64,000 bases of DNA from Actinomycetes bacterium (GCA_023460975.1 JAEWOG010000068.1:8419-72418), one strand, 5' to 3'; shown: positions 51,812-60,245, counted from the stretch's first letter. Made by a program: numbers and translations. Notes: a model not told the origin generated them from the letters alone.

Positions 51812-52975
51812 CTAGTTGACACGCTCCCGATGCGCCTTCGTGCGGTACCACCACAGAAGCAGAGCGAGGCCGACGAATATGGCACTGGTCAGAGCGATGC
51901 CGCGTGTTCCGGCGAGGTTGAGGGCGAGACCGCCAGCAATGGGGCCGATGATCGCCCCGATGTTGAGTGCCGCAGTAGAGAACGACCCGGACATCGTTGG
52001 GGCTGTTTCCGCCTCGGCCATGATCCGGGCGATCAGCGCGCTGCCGACGGTGAAGGACAGAGCGCCTTGTGTGAAGGCTAGAACCCACAGCAGAGCGGGG
52101 CTCGTCGGTGCCAGGGCGAGAGTCGCCCAGCCGATAAGCAGGAGCGGACTCGCTATCGCGATCAGCGGGCGCCAGTGACGGTCTCCGAGCTGGCCGGCCA
52201 AGGTGACACCAGCAAAGGCGCCGATGCCGAACAACGCCAGGAGCGCCGGCACCGCCCGGTCACCGATGCCACCCGGTCCAGCGGCGATCACAGCCAAGTA
52301 GGTGAACGTGCAGAACGTCGCTCCGTTGACCAAGATCGCCAGGACCACGACGACTTGTAGCGGGCGCCGACGCAAGACCGAGAGCTCTGCACCCAACGTT
52401 GTCGGTGCGGTGGCTACTGTAGGTGGGTCGGGCCGGGTCGGCGTCGCCGCGACCACCGCGATAAGTGCGGGTACGCAGATGATCGCGATGGCCCACAGGG
52501 TCGTGCGCCACCCCAATGCCTCACCGACAAGAGCCCCGAGAGGAACACCGGCGATCAGCGCGAGCGTGGTGCCAGCGAGGATCACAGCCAGGGCGCGTGC
52601 GCGCCGGTGGGCGGGAACGATCTGGCCGACCGTCGACAATGCGACGGCAAGGAACCCGGCGTTCGCCAACGCAGCGACAAACCGGGTCAGGATGAGAATG
52701 ACGAACGACCCAGTGACGGCACCGACGACGTGTGCGACCACGAAGACGGCGAGGAACCCGGTCATGGTCCACCGCGGCGATAGCCTCCGGCCGCTAGCGG
52801 CCATCACCGGCGCGCCGATTACCATTCCGACCGCGAACGCGGAGGTCAGGAGACCGGCCTGACTCAGTGAGACGCCAAGCTCGGTGGCGATAGCCGGTAG
52901 CAGGCCAGCCAGGACGAACTCGGAAGTTCCTTGAGCGAAGACGGCGAGGGCAAGTAGATATAGCAAGAAGGGCAT
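51812..52975 (-). CDS. cmx: Chloramphenicol exporter, Cmx/CmlR family MFS
   Basis: 387 residues, 12 predicted helices, begins MPFLLYLLALAVFAQGTSEF, closely resembling Cmx of Corynebacterium and related actinobacterial chloramphenicol efflux proteins. Expected to export chloramphenicol. The ATG at 52975 has GGAAAG 7 nt upstream; the longer frame has no ribosome site and runs through the leader hairpin. An 8-bp hairpin (52987-52994 with 53028-53035) overlaps the ribosome site. Followed by an AraC gene. Confidence 0.88.
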   Translation of the reverse strand: MPFLLYLLALAVFAQGTSEFVLAGLLPAIATELGVSLSQAGLLTSAFAVGMVIGAPVMAASGRRLSPRWTMTGFLAVFVVAHVVGAVTGSFVILILTRFVAALANAGFLAVALSTVGQIVPAHRRARALAVILAGTTLALIAGVPLGALVGEALGWRTTLWAIAIICVPALIAVVAATPTRPDPPTVATAPTTLGAELSVLRRRPLQVVVVLAILVNGATFCTFTYLAVIAAGPGGIGDRAVPALLALFGIGAFAGVTLAGQLGDRHWRPLIAIASPLLLIGWATLALAPTSPALLWVLAFTQGALSFTVGSALIARIMAEAETAPTMSGSFSTAALNIGAIIGPIAGGLALNLAGTRGIALTSAIFVGLALLLWWYRTKAHRERVN

Positions 52976-52986
52976 GAGAGTGCTTT

Positions 52987-53035
52987 CCGAAACATGAGAC
53001 GAATACGGGTGCGAAAGGCACGGCCGGTGTTTCGG
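52987..53035 (-). promoter_or_regulatory. Hairpin sequestering the cmx ribosome binding site
   Basis: CCGAAACA / TGTTTCGG arms 8 bp each. The proximal arm covers the first bases of GGAAAG before cmx. It is a candidate translational switch. Confidence 0.45.
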
Positions 53036-53109
53036 ATGCACAGGCTCAACGGACGCGACGACTCAGGGCGCGCGTGCGACGAGGCTGGTGGGGAAGAACG
53101 TCAGCATCC

Positions 53110-53135
53110 AGGGCTACCGGCGTGCCGGCAGCCCT
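53110..53135 (-). promoter_or_regulatory. Leader hairpin overlapping the cmx leader-peptide stop
   Basis: 12-bp stem, one mismatch (53110-53121 with 53124-53135), containing the leader stop codon 53114-53116. Mirrors the DHA2 leader layout. Confidence 0.55.
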
Positions 53136-53161
53136 GCTCTGTCTGACTCAGGTGACCCCAT
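53114..53161 (-). CDS. 15-residue leader peptide before cmx
   Basis: MGSPESDRAGLPARR, ATG at 53161, exactly 7 nt after TAGTCT (53169-53174). Its last codons and stop lie in the 53110-53135 hairpin. A second short frame (MLTFFPTSLVARAP, 53063-53107) follows but lacks a promoter-defined start. Confidence 0.5.
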   Translation of the reverse strand: MGSPESDRAGLPARR

Positions 53162-53168
53162 ACTCCCT

Positions 53169-53174
53169 AGACTA
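53169..53174 (-). promoter_or_regulatory. -10 box of the cmx operon
   Basis: TAGTCT on the minus strand, 7 nt before the leader ATG. Confidence 0.45.
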
Positions 53175-53229
53175 TCTCAGAAGCAGAGCGGAGCACTCGC
53201 GCGGCGTTCTCGGCGCGGGTGCCTCGAAC

Positions 53230-54234
53230 TCAGAGCGAGCGTCCCTGCGTGCCCGGTGACGGCCGCCGGTGCCAGAACTCGCGTCCTACTTCGGGCTGGG
53301 TCGCGGCCCGCCCTGGGCTCGGGTCGGCGTCGAGCAGGTCGATCACGTCGCTGGGCTGGGTGACGGTGGAGGCGAAGCCTTGCTTGATGAGTTCGTTCGG
53401 CCCGGCACTCGCGATGCTGGTCACCGGACCAGGCACCGCGCCAACGCCCCGGCTGAGTTCGCGTGCCGCGAGAACGGTCGTCATCGACCCGGACCGCGGA
53501 CCAGCCTCGGGGATCACGGTCGCACTCGAGAGCGCCGCCATCAGACGGTTGCGGGCCAGGAACCTGTGCCTGGTCGGTGTCGCTCCGGGTGGCAGCTCGC
53601 TGACCAGCAGCCCGACATCCCCGATTCGGTTCAGCAGCTCGCTGTGCCCGGCCGGATAGGGACGATCCAGCCCGCCTGCCAGGACCGCGATCGCCTGACC
53701 GCTCGCGGCGAGAACGCTCTTGTGCGCGGCTCCCTCGATCCCGTAGGCGCCCCCGGAGACGACGATCCGTTCCTCATCGGCCAGACCCGTCGCCAGCTCG
53801 CCCGCGACCTGCTCGCCGTAGGAGGTCGCGGCGCGTGAGCCGGTGATCGTGGCTCGATCGCTCAGCGCCGTCGTCAGGAACGAGACCGCGCCGCGTGTCC
53901 ACAGCAGGTACGGCGCACGATCGCTCAGGTCGTTCAGCCCGGCTGGCCACTCCCTGTCGGACGGGATGAGCGTGCCGAACCCGTGCCGTTCCGCCTGAGC
54001 GATCTGATCCAGCACTCCGGGTGTGACCCGCGCCGTCAGCCGTTCGCGCCACATCAGCACGTCGGCGCGTGCCAGGCCGGACACTTCGTCGTCCGCCTCG
54101 ATCAGCCGCAGCGTCTCGACCCCGCCGTGACGGGCAAGGACGTACCCGGTGGTCGGGTCGTTCGGTTCGGCGATCATCGACAGCGCGACACGCGCCATCC
54201 GCTCACCCTGCATCTGCGCCGCCAACGTCGCCAT
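53230..54234 (-). CDS. dprA: DprA-like DNA-processing protein
   Basis: 334 residues of the DprA/Smf family, which binds single-stranded DNA and loads RecA. Rossmann-like core with ITGSRAATSYGEQVAGELA, VSGGAYGIEGAAHKSVLA and PEAGPRSGSMTTVLAA. Probably handles the incoming strand after conjugation. It is the ICE's own copy and stands alone between cmx and a small membrane gene. The C-terminal 30 residues are basic. Confidence 0.9.
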   Translation of the reverse strand: MATLAAQMQGERMARVALSMIAEPNDPTTGYVLARHGGVETLRLIEADDEVSGLARADVLMWRERLTARVTPGVLDQIAQAERHGFGTLIPSDREWPAGLNDLSDRAPYLLWTRGAVSFLTTALSDRATITGSRAATSYGEQVAGELATGLADEERIVVSGGAYGIEGAAHKSVLAASGQAIAVLAGGLDRPYPAGHSELLNRIGDVGLLVSELPPGATPTRHRFLARNRLMAALSSATVIPEAGPRSGSMTTVLAARELSRGVGAVPGPVTSIASAGPNELIKQGFASTVTQPSDVIDLLDADPSPGRAATQPEVGREFWHRRPSPGTQGRSL

Positions 54235-54442
54235 GATCGGTGTCCTCTCACTCCCAGGTCACCGACGAGGTACGCCCATCTGACGCTGGGGTTCCCTCCG
54301 TCACGAGCCAGTCGTAAACTTGGAAGCGAGGCAGGTTCAGCAAACTACGCGGGTCCTTCGGGACGGCCCCTCGCGGGCACTCGGTTCATAGCCGCCTCCA
54401 CGACGGAACACCGTCGCGCTATGACGAGGAAAGAGGCCCGCA

Positions 54443-54772
54443 ATGCTCCGCACTTCCGTAGCGCTCAGCGCACGAGGCTACGGCGTACTCCGCTACGCAC
54501 CCACCAACCTGCTCATCAACGCCGTCCGCACCAGACGCGGCCTCAAGTGGGGTCTCCCTGCGACGCTGCTCGCCGGTGTCTACATCTACGCAGCCGCGAT
54601 CTGCACCACGATCATCAACGACGACGGTCCAGGCTGGCTCTACCTGCTAGTCCTGCTGTTCGTCTGGGATGCCTTCAAGTTCCTCTGGATCGGCCCGGTC
54701 AGCCTTGTCCAGCTTGTTCACGCTCGCTCCGCGGAACGGGAGGATTCTGATCGATCCGTATACCCCCGCTAG
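54443..54772 (+). CDS. Small ICE membrane protein
   Basis: 109 residues. Two membrane helices (about 36-56 and 63-88) and a short charged tail. Begins MLRTSVALSARGYGVLRYAPTN; proteins of this type recur in actinobacterial ICEs and are sometimes mislabelled as permeases. AGAGG lies 6-7 nt before the ATG. The 208 bp upstream shows nothing recognisable. Its 3' end overlaps the methyltransferase relic by 4 nt. Confidence 0.75.
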   Translation: MLRTSVALSARGYGVLRYAPTNLLINAVRTRRGLKWGLPATLLAGVYIYAAAICTTIINDDGPGWLYLLVLLFVWDAFKFLWIGPVSLVQLVHARSAEREDSDRSVYPR

Positions 54773-54861
54773 ACCATGCGGCGCGGGGCGTCGGAGACCT
54801 GCTCCTGGACGAGGTCGAGTCCGTCGTACCCGGAGAACAGTGACCCGACACGGCTGGGCAT
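54769..54861 (-). pseudogene. N-terminal relic of a DNA cytosine methyltransferase
   Basis: 30 codons on the minus strand read MPSRVGSLFSGYDGLDL followed by a few residues and a stop. GSLFSGYgGLDL is the AdoMet-binding motif I start of ICE-borne cytosine-5 methyltransferases. The rest of the gene (about 300 residues) is gone; the small membrane gene abuts it. An intact, different methyltransferase starts 138 bp away on the other strand. Confidence 0.6.
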
Positions 54862-54939
54862 GTCGAGGGGGCCTTCGACAGGGCCGGATGACCGCTGTGT
54901 AATACCCGCCGGGCCCGGTGACGGAGGATGTCCGAGGTC

Positions 54940-54958
54940 CGTGACATGATCCGTCACG
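54940..54958. promoter_or_regulatory. Inverted repeat upstream of the methyltransferase
   Basis: CGTGAC-ATGATCC-GTCACG, 6-bp arms, about 40 bp before the methyltransferase start. A candidate operator for timing expression of the modification gene. Confidence 0.35.
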
Positions 54959-54998
54959 CCGCCCGAGGGTCCCGGGATCTGGCCGTTTCAATGAGAGG

Positions 54999-56003
54999 AT
55001 GAGAGGCATGACGAGAGCGCCCGAACTGAGTGTCCTGGAGATTTGCGCAGGTGCCGGAGGGCAGTCGTCTGGCCTGGAGATGGCCGGGTTCGGTCACTCG
55101 CTCGCCGTTGAGATCGACCGTGACGCAGCGGCCACGCTCCGCCTGAACCGGCCCGAGTGGGATGTGCACGAGGGCGACGTCCGCGACATCAACGGCCGCG
55201 ACTACAAAGGCGTCGATCTGCTGGCCGGGGGAGTGCCCTGCCCGCCGTTCTCCATCGCCGGCAAGCAGCTCGGTGCCGACGACGAGCGCGACCTGTTCCC
55301 GGAAGCCATCCGGCTCGTCCGCGAAGCACGCCCGACCGCCGTCATGCTGGAGAACGTCAAGGGCCTCGCCTCCGGCCGCTTCGCTCCGTACCGGCAGTCC
55401 ATCCTGGACGCGCTCGACGACATGGGCTACGACGCAGACTGGCAGCTGTTCAACTCCAGCGAGTTCGGCGTCCCGCAGCTGCGGCCCCGGTTCATCCTCG
55501 TCGCGATGAAGCGCCGCAACTTCCGCAAGTTCACCTGGCCCCGCGCACTCGGCACCCCGCCCACCGTCGGCCGCGTCCTCGGCCCCCTCATGGGGTCCCG
55601 CGGCTGGGAAGGCGCCGCAGAGTGGGCCAAGCGCGCGAACAATATCGCGCCTACGCTGGTCGGCGGTTCCAAGAAGCACGGCGGCGCTGACCTCGGCCCG
55701 ACCCGGGCGAAGCAGGCATGGCTGCAGCTCGGCGTCGACGGCAAGGGCATCGCTGACGAGGCACCCGCACCGGACGCACCGCTGGACTACGTGCCGCGGC
55801 TGACGAACGACATGGCCGCCCGCATTCAGGGCTTCGACTCGGAGTGGCACTTCTCCGGCCGCAAGACGTCGGTGTACCGCCAGATCGGAAATGCGTTCCC
55901 GCCGCCTGTTGCCAGGGCGATCGGAGAGTCAATCGCCGAGGCGATGGGCGCCTTCGTGTCTCGCACAACGCGAACCGGCACCAGCCTCCGCGCCGTCAGC
56001 TAA
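54999..56003 (+). CDS. DNA (cytosine-5) methyltransferase, predicted partner of the NaeI-type enzyme
   Basis: 334 residues. Motif I LEICAGAGGQSSGLEMAGF, motif IV GGVPCPPFS with the catalytic cysteine, motif VI ENVKG, motif VIII-like RPRFILVA, motif X IGNAFPPPVA. The target-recognition region is short. Start ATG 54999 or 55008; GAGAGG precedes. Expected to protect GCCGGC, the NaeI site, because the restriction gene lies in the same island; specificity is inferred. Confidence 0.92.
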   Translation: MRGMTRAPELSVLEICAGAGGQSSGLEMAGFGHSLAVEIDRDAAATLRLNRPEWDVHEGDVRDINGRDYKGVDLLAGGVPCPPFSIAGKQLGADDERDLFPEAIRLVREARPTAVMLENVKGLASGRFAPYRQSILDALDDMGYDADWQLFNSSEFGVPQLRPRFILVAMKRRNFRKFTWPRALGTPPTVGRVLGPLMGSRGWEGAAEWAKRANNIAPTLVGGSKKHGGADLGPTRAKQAWLQLGVDGKGIADEAPAPDAPLDYVPRLTNDMAARIQGFDSEWHFSGRKTSVYRQIGNAFPPPVARAIGESIAEAMGAFVSRTTRTGTSLRAVS

Positions 56004-56060
56004 TCAATCCTCTGGCTGCGGAGGGGCATCCTTGGCTGGGGAAGCGGATAGCGTGAGGCT

Positions 56061-56816
56061 GTGAGCGGACGGCGGGCGAAGGCTAAGCGGCAAGAGCAGC
56101 GAGAACGCCCCGCACATATCGTGAACGCCGAGTATGTGCTGCGCTCGGCTGACGCGGTGTTATCCGTGGACCTGAGCGAAGTGCCGGTGTCCCACGTCAA
56201 TCAGTTCGCCATCGGCTGGATGCGTGCCGCCTTCGAGCAGAGCCGGATCATCGCGAATCTCACGAGCTCGGGAATGAGACATGCGGCCGCGCCGAACAGG
56301 CGGGCCTTCTGGGAACTGGTCCTCCGTCTTCTCTGGCTGGGTGACATGCCCCAGGCGCAGCGTGAGACTGCAGCGGACACCATGCTCGCGAACGATCGTG
56401 CGACGGAGACGGCAACCGACAGGCACATGCGAGAGATGGGCCTCGAATCGCTCATTGATATTGCCGCGATGGAGGAGTTCGCCCTGAACGCCTCCGATGA
56501 CAAGCACCTGAAGAATCAGGCGAAGATCCTGACTGAAGCAGCTAAGTCGACCGACCTGAATAGCGGAGTCGTCTACCGCCTGTGGCGCGAAGACTCAACG
56601 TGGGCTCACGCGACCGGATTCCTCGCCGGCTACTACGCCCCAGCAGGCGAGACGACCATCGGCGAAGGCAAGCCTCCGATCATCGACCATGATCTGGAAG
56701 CGCACCGGCTCGCGACGATGTTCATCGTGTTCGCGGTCGGATTCATCCTGAAGGACGAGGGCGTCCCTGACGAGCTGGCCACTGCTCCTGCTGTCGCGTT
56801 CCACCAAGTGCGATAG
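56061..56816 (+). CDS. Unknown protein inside the restriction-modification locus
   Basis: 251 residues, GTG start at 56061. Basic N-terminus (about 1-18), then an all-helical protein: FAIGWMRAAFEQSRIIANL, RRAFWELVLRLLWLGD, HRLATMFIVFAVGFIL. The helical core around RRAFWELVLRLLWLGD faintly recalls DUF5677-type or HEPN-like proteins, but I cannot assign it. 57 nt downstream of the methyltransferase, same strand, so likely co-transcribed. Convergent with the nuclease operon. Confidence 0.65.
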   Translation: MSGRRAKAKRQEQRERPAHIVNAEYVLRSADAVLSVDLSEVPVSHVNQFAIGWMRAAFEQSRIIANLTSSGMRHAAAPNRRAFWELVLRLLWLGDMPQAQRETAADTMLANDRATETATDRHMREMGLESLIDIAAMEEFALNASDDKHLKNQAKILTEAAKSTDLNSGVVYRLWREDSTWAHATGFLAGYYAPAGETTIGEGKPPIIDHDLEAHRLATMFIVFAVGFILKDEGVPDELATAPAVAFHQVR

Positions 56817-56831
56817 CCCAGTTCGTTCTGC

Positions 56832-57647
56832 CTATGCCTGTTTCTTAGCATGCTCGCGGCGCTTGATCTCCGCAGCGATGTTCCCGTCAGGCCAGTCTGT
56901 GAACGCGGTGAGCCGGTAGTAGCTGCGGATGCGCCCGTTCTCCTTGCGTTTGATGGTCTCGTAGTCCCAGCCGAGCTCCCTCAGCTCGCGCATCCGCTTC
57001 TGCCAGTCCTCCTGATACTGGTGCATCGATGCCACGACGCCAACGACCTGCGACGGTGCGTCGACACCGGCGGCATGGAAGGCCTTCAGCAGCTCGCCGA
57101 TGCGGCGGTGCGGCTCCATGTATGCGGTGGCGGCGCGGATCTGCTCCTCGAACGGGTCCAGCGATGAATAGAACGCCTGCTTGTCATGGTTGCACTGCGT
57201 ACACAGCGGCTGGAGGTTCTCGATGTCGTCCGTGCCGCCCCAGCTATGCGGGATCTTGTGATCGACCTCCAGCTTCACGTGATCCTCAGCCGGGGTCTTC
57301 CCGCACTGCGCGCACCGCTTCACGCTGAGCACCTCGCCGCGCACTGTCGGCGAGATACCGCCCCGTCCGCCCCGGACTGTGCCCGCGCGGCCTTCGAGGA
57401 GATAGACGTGCGCGCGCCCGGAACGCACCGCAGGCAGCCGGAACCACCCACGTAGCTCCCGGACGCGCCGGTCAGTTTGCGAATGTGACTCGCCGTTCTC
57501 CGTAGCGGCGTGCGCACGGATTTCCACCATCGTCGGCGGGTTCACGCGCCGCTCATATAGGAACGCGTAGAGCGACCGCAGATCCTCGCGGGTCAGCAGC
57601 TGCCGGAGTTCATCACTATCGGGCGCGGGGAGGTCTGCGTCGCTCAC
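56832..57647 (-). CDS. HNH endonuclease linked to the NaeI-type enzyme
   Basis: 271 residues. N-terminal winged-helix-like region (LYAFLYERRVNPPTMVEIRA, QTDRRVRELRGWF), HNH domain at about 113-155 with zinc cysteines CAQCG and CTQCN, catalytic DH in EVDHKIPHSWGG and N in NLQPLC. A helical C-terminal part follows. GTG start overlaps the stop of the NaeI-type gene (GTGA), so the two nucleases are translated together. Could be a second restriction or nicking activity for the same methyltransferase. Confidence 0.85.
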   Translation of the reverse strand: MSDADLPAPDSDELRQLLTREDLRSLYAFLYERRVNPPTMVEIRAHAATENGESHSQTDRRVRELRGWFRLPAVRSGRAHVYLLEGRAGTVRGGRGGISPTVRGEVLSVKRCAQCGKTPAEDHVKLEVDHKIPHSWGGTDDIENLQPLCTQCNHDKQAFYSSLDPFEEQIRAATAYMEPHRRIGELLKAFHAAGVDAPSQVVGVVASMHQYQEDWQKRMRELRELGWDYETIKRKENGRIRSYYRLTAFTDWPDGNIAAEIKRREHAKKQA

Positions 57648-58561
57648 CGCGGCACCACCGGCGCAGGCACGCTTGCAGTTTCACTAGCCGTCGCCAGCCG
57701 CCACCAGCCGCCCGCGATCTCGATCCCGTCAGCCGGCGACGCCGGGATGACCCGCACGCTCACCAGCTCTCCCGGCTCAGGCGTCACAGCACCGAGCATC
57801 GTCGCGAGGTCCCGCTGCACGTGGTAATCCCCGCCGAGGATGAGGTATCCCTCCGGGCGCAGTGCACTGCGAGAACCGCCGTTGTCGCGGACGCGCTTCA
57901 TATAGTCGTCCTGCTGCGCGACTGTGGCGATGATGTTGCGCGACAGGCGCAGGTTGGTTGCCTTCCGGAACAGCTCATTGAGCCGGGCCTGCCCGCTTCG
58001 CCCGCTCATGATCTCGTCAACAGCTTGCGGCGGCAACTGAAGCAGGGCGTTAGGCTGCATCGGTGCGTCCTTGTGCAGCCAGAGGATCTGTGACCGGCCG
58101 TACGCATTCAGACCGGTCTTGCGATCCCGGTTCTCGCTGGTGCGGCGGTTCTGCTCGCTCACCCTCACCAAGCCTGCACTCCACACGGACTTCGCGTCGT
58201 CGGCCCGCGTGACCAGGACAATCTGCTCGAAGCTCTCAATCGGGAGCATCCAGGCGCCGGTATGGGAGTACTTGCAGTCCACTTCGTGCCCGGCGATCGA
58301 GAAGTCGAGCACCTGACCGTCATCGAGCTGCAGCTCACGCTGGAGGTTGATCTCAGCGAGCGTTCCGAAGTGGGTCTTCTCGGTCTTGAACAGTTGATCG
58401 AGCCGGTATCGGCCCGTGTGCTGGCCGTCGTAGAGCTGGTCGAAGGTCGCGCGGAACACCTTCGCCATCCGCTGCCCGTCCGGATCGAGGGCGCGCAGCA
58501 CCGCGGCGACCTCGGCCACCGCGTCGTCGTGCGGAGGCTCCTCCAGTTCGAACAGGCTCAC
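57644..58561 (-). CDS. NaeI-type restriction endonuclease (Type IIE)
   Basis: 305 residues. Known NaeI active-site residues are all present at the same numbers: E70, D86, D95-C96-K97. The ligase-like segment TFDQLYDGQH (39-48) keeps leucine at 43, the position where lysine turns NaeI into a topoisomerase. HTGRYRLDQLFKTEKTH and VAQQDDYMKRVRDNGGSRS are also family-like; the latter is in the second DNA-binding domain. Predicted to cut GCC^GGC and to need a second effector site. GTG start; HNH gene follows. Confidence 0.92.
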   Translation of the reverse strand: MSLFELEEPPHDDAVAEVAAVLRALDPDGQRMAKVFRATFDQLYDGQHTGRYRLDQLFKTEKTHFGTLAEINLQRELQLDDGQVLDFSIAGHEVDCKYSHTGAWMLPIESFEQIVLVTRADDAKSVWSAGLVRVSEQNRRTSENRDRKTGLNAYGRSQILWLHKDAPMQPNALLQLPPQAVDEIMSGRSGQARLNELFRKATNLRLSRNIIATVAQQDDYMKRVRDNGGSRSALRPEGYLILGGDYHVQRDLATMLGAVTPEPGELVSVRVIPASPADGIEIAGGWWRLATASETASVPAPVVPR

Positions 58562-58586
58562 GGGACAACTCTAGAACGTAGCCCCC

Positions 58587-58609
58587 TTGACTCCTGGTCC
58601 CCGAGTCAA
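58587..58609. promoter_or_regulatory. Inverted repeat upstream of the nuclease operon
   Basis: TTGACTC (58587-58593) inverted at GAGTCAA (58603-58609), 25 bp before the NaeI-type start. Could be an operator, or a terminator for the upstream TIGR04141 gene. Confidence 0.4.
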
Positions 58610-58655
58610 GTCGTGGCCGTCAGCTCCCGCGGCCCGTCCAGAAGCGGACAGGTGG

Positions 58656-60245
58656 TCAGTCTCCGGGTCGAGGCGGCAAGGCCGTGGTCACGCGCACCTG
58701 GACGCCGAGGTAGCGCAGCGCATCGAACTGCTTCACGAGATTGACTTTGGTGAAGGTGAAGAGAGTCTCGGCGGTCACAGGCTGATCACTCCCGATGGCC
58801 AGGATCACCTCGTTCAGCCCGGCATCCTCGACCGTTCCGCCGCTCTCCTCAGCGACACGCTTCTTCCACGCCGCGCGCGCATTCTCATCCCTCGCGAGAG
58901 CATCAGTGGACACCAGCCCCTGGGCAAGCAAATGGCTAAAGTCGGATGACCGGCGTCCCCGTTTGACATGGATCAGCACACCGGGAGCGACGAACACATC
59001 GCATGGTTCGATCCCGCCCCGCGAATGCAGCGGAGTCGTAATGAGCTTCCGGTCCAAGCAGTACCCGGACAGCACCTCTGCGGCGTGCTTGTTATACTCG
59101 TCCTCGTGCGAATCGCCCCATGGCGGGAGCTGCAGCGATGGCGGTTCAGCCAGGATCCCGCGCACGCGCTCGTCGATCCGGGCTAGGTACTGATCGTCCA
59201 TGCGGTACCAGCTGCCGTCGTGGAGGCAGAACCGCTGATTGTCGTCTTCGACTTCAAAGGCCAGCCACCGGCGCAGCGGAACCGGAGCAGAGACGAGCGT
59301 GCCCCTCTGAGGGTCAGCCTCGCTGTGCAGCTCGATCTTCACCGACTTGATCCGGTCCAGGACCTCCTCCCGAGGAACATCGGAGAGCCATTCCGTGATA
59401 TCGCTCACGTCCGGAGCCTGATCGAAAACGCGCCGCTTGTGATCGCCTAGACCGGTGACCTTGACACTCATCACCGGTCCGAACGCGTCGAGGCGCTCGT
59501 GCGGCCAGGAGACCCCCAGCCGCTGGGGCTCGTCGCTCAGGAGCGCGTCGACGAGCTTCTCGTCCAGGGCAGGAACCCTGCTGTCGCGCGGTTTGAGCGC
59601 GATGAGCTGTTCGAGGCTCTCCAAGCCGGCGAGCACCGGACGCTGGGACAGCGTGTCGAGGACCGCGAGGTCCTCGATGAGGCGCCCCGGCTCCTTCGCG
59701 AGCGGAAGGTTCAGTGAATCGGCGGCACGAAGCTGGATGACCTTTTCACCAACCGCGAGATCCTTGATTACCGCTTTCGATTCGATCCTGCTGACAACTT
59801 CGCCGTAGCCATCGACACCGAGATCCCGGATGGTACTTCCGTTAGGCATCGAGCTGCGATCCACGCGCGCACGATGGTCGAGGATCGTCTTGGTCAGCGA
59901 TTTGATCTCAGAAGGGAGCGCGGAGCGGGCCACGATGCCAGAGCCGAATCCGAAGTTGATCTGCTCAGAGTCCAGGAAGTGAAAGCCCGTGCCCCAGGTC
60001 AGCGCCCAGATCACGTCATCCTTGTCCTGGATCAGCAGGGCAGCTCCGGGTGAACTGTTCGACAACGACACCGCGTGCCCGGTAAGGAGCTTGACGTCAT
60101 TGGCCCACTTCGTGCCGGTGGTGATCGCCCCGGACACCAGGCGGGCGGGACGCTGCTGCATGGTCAGATCCGCAACAGTGAAGTGATCGTCCGACTCGCG
60201 ACGCGACTCAGTTAGCGCCGTCTCAAGAGTGCTCCCTTCAAGCAT
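58656..60245 (-). pseudogene. TIGR04141/DUF6119 protein, N-terminus removed by IS
   Basis: 529 codons remain of a sporadically distributed family of about 550-residue proteins found near restriction systems. Recognisable parts: LLIQDKDDVIWALTWGTGFHFLD, GFGSGIVARSALP, GVDGYGEVVSRIESKAV, and a nuclease-like C-terminus (GVLIHVKRGRRSSDFSHLLAQG). The frame runs straight into the IS3 left end at 60248 and the missing N-terminal codons are not on the far side of the IS. The ATG at 60245 is fortuitous, with no ribosome site. Confidence 0.75.

Noticed and set aside
53063..53107. MLTFFPTSLVARAP as the cmx leader peptide
   Set aside because: Possible, but its start is not 7 nt from a -10 box and lacks a good ribosome site; the 53161 frame fits the pattern at the other loci.
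54531..54950. Plus-strand and minus-strand overlapping frames around the small membrane gene
   Set aside because: Only the 30-codon methyltransferase relic shows family sequence; the other frames lack bias and motifs.
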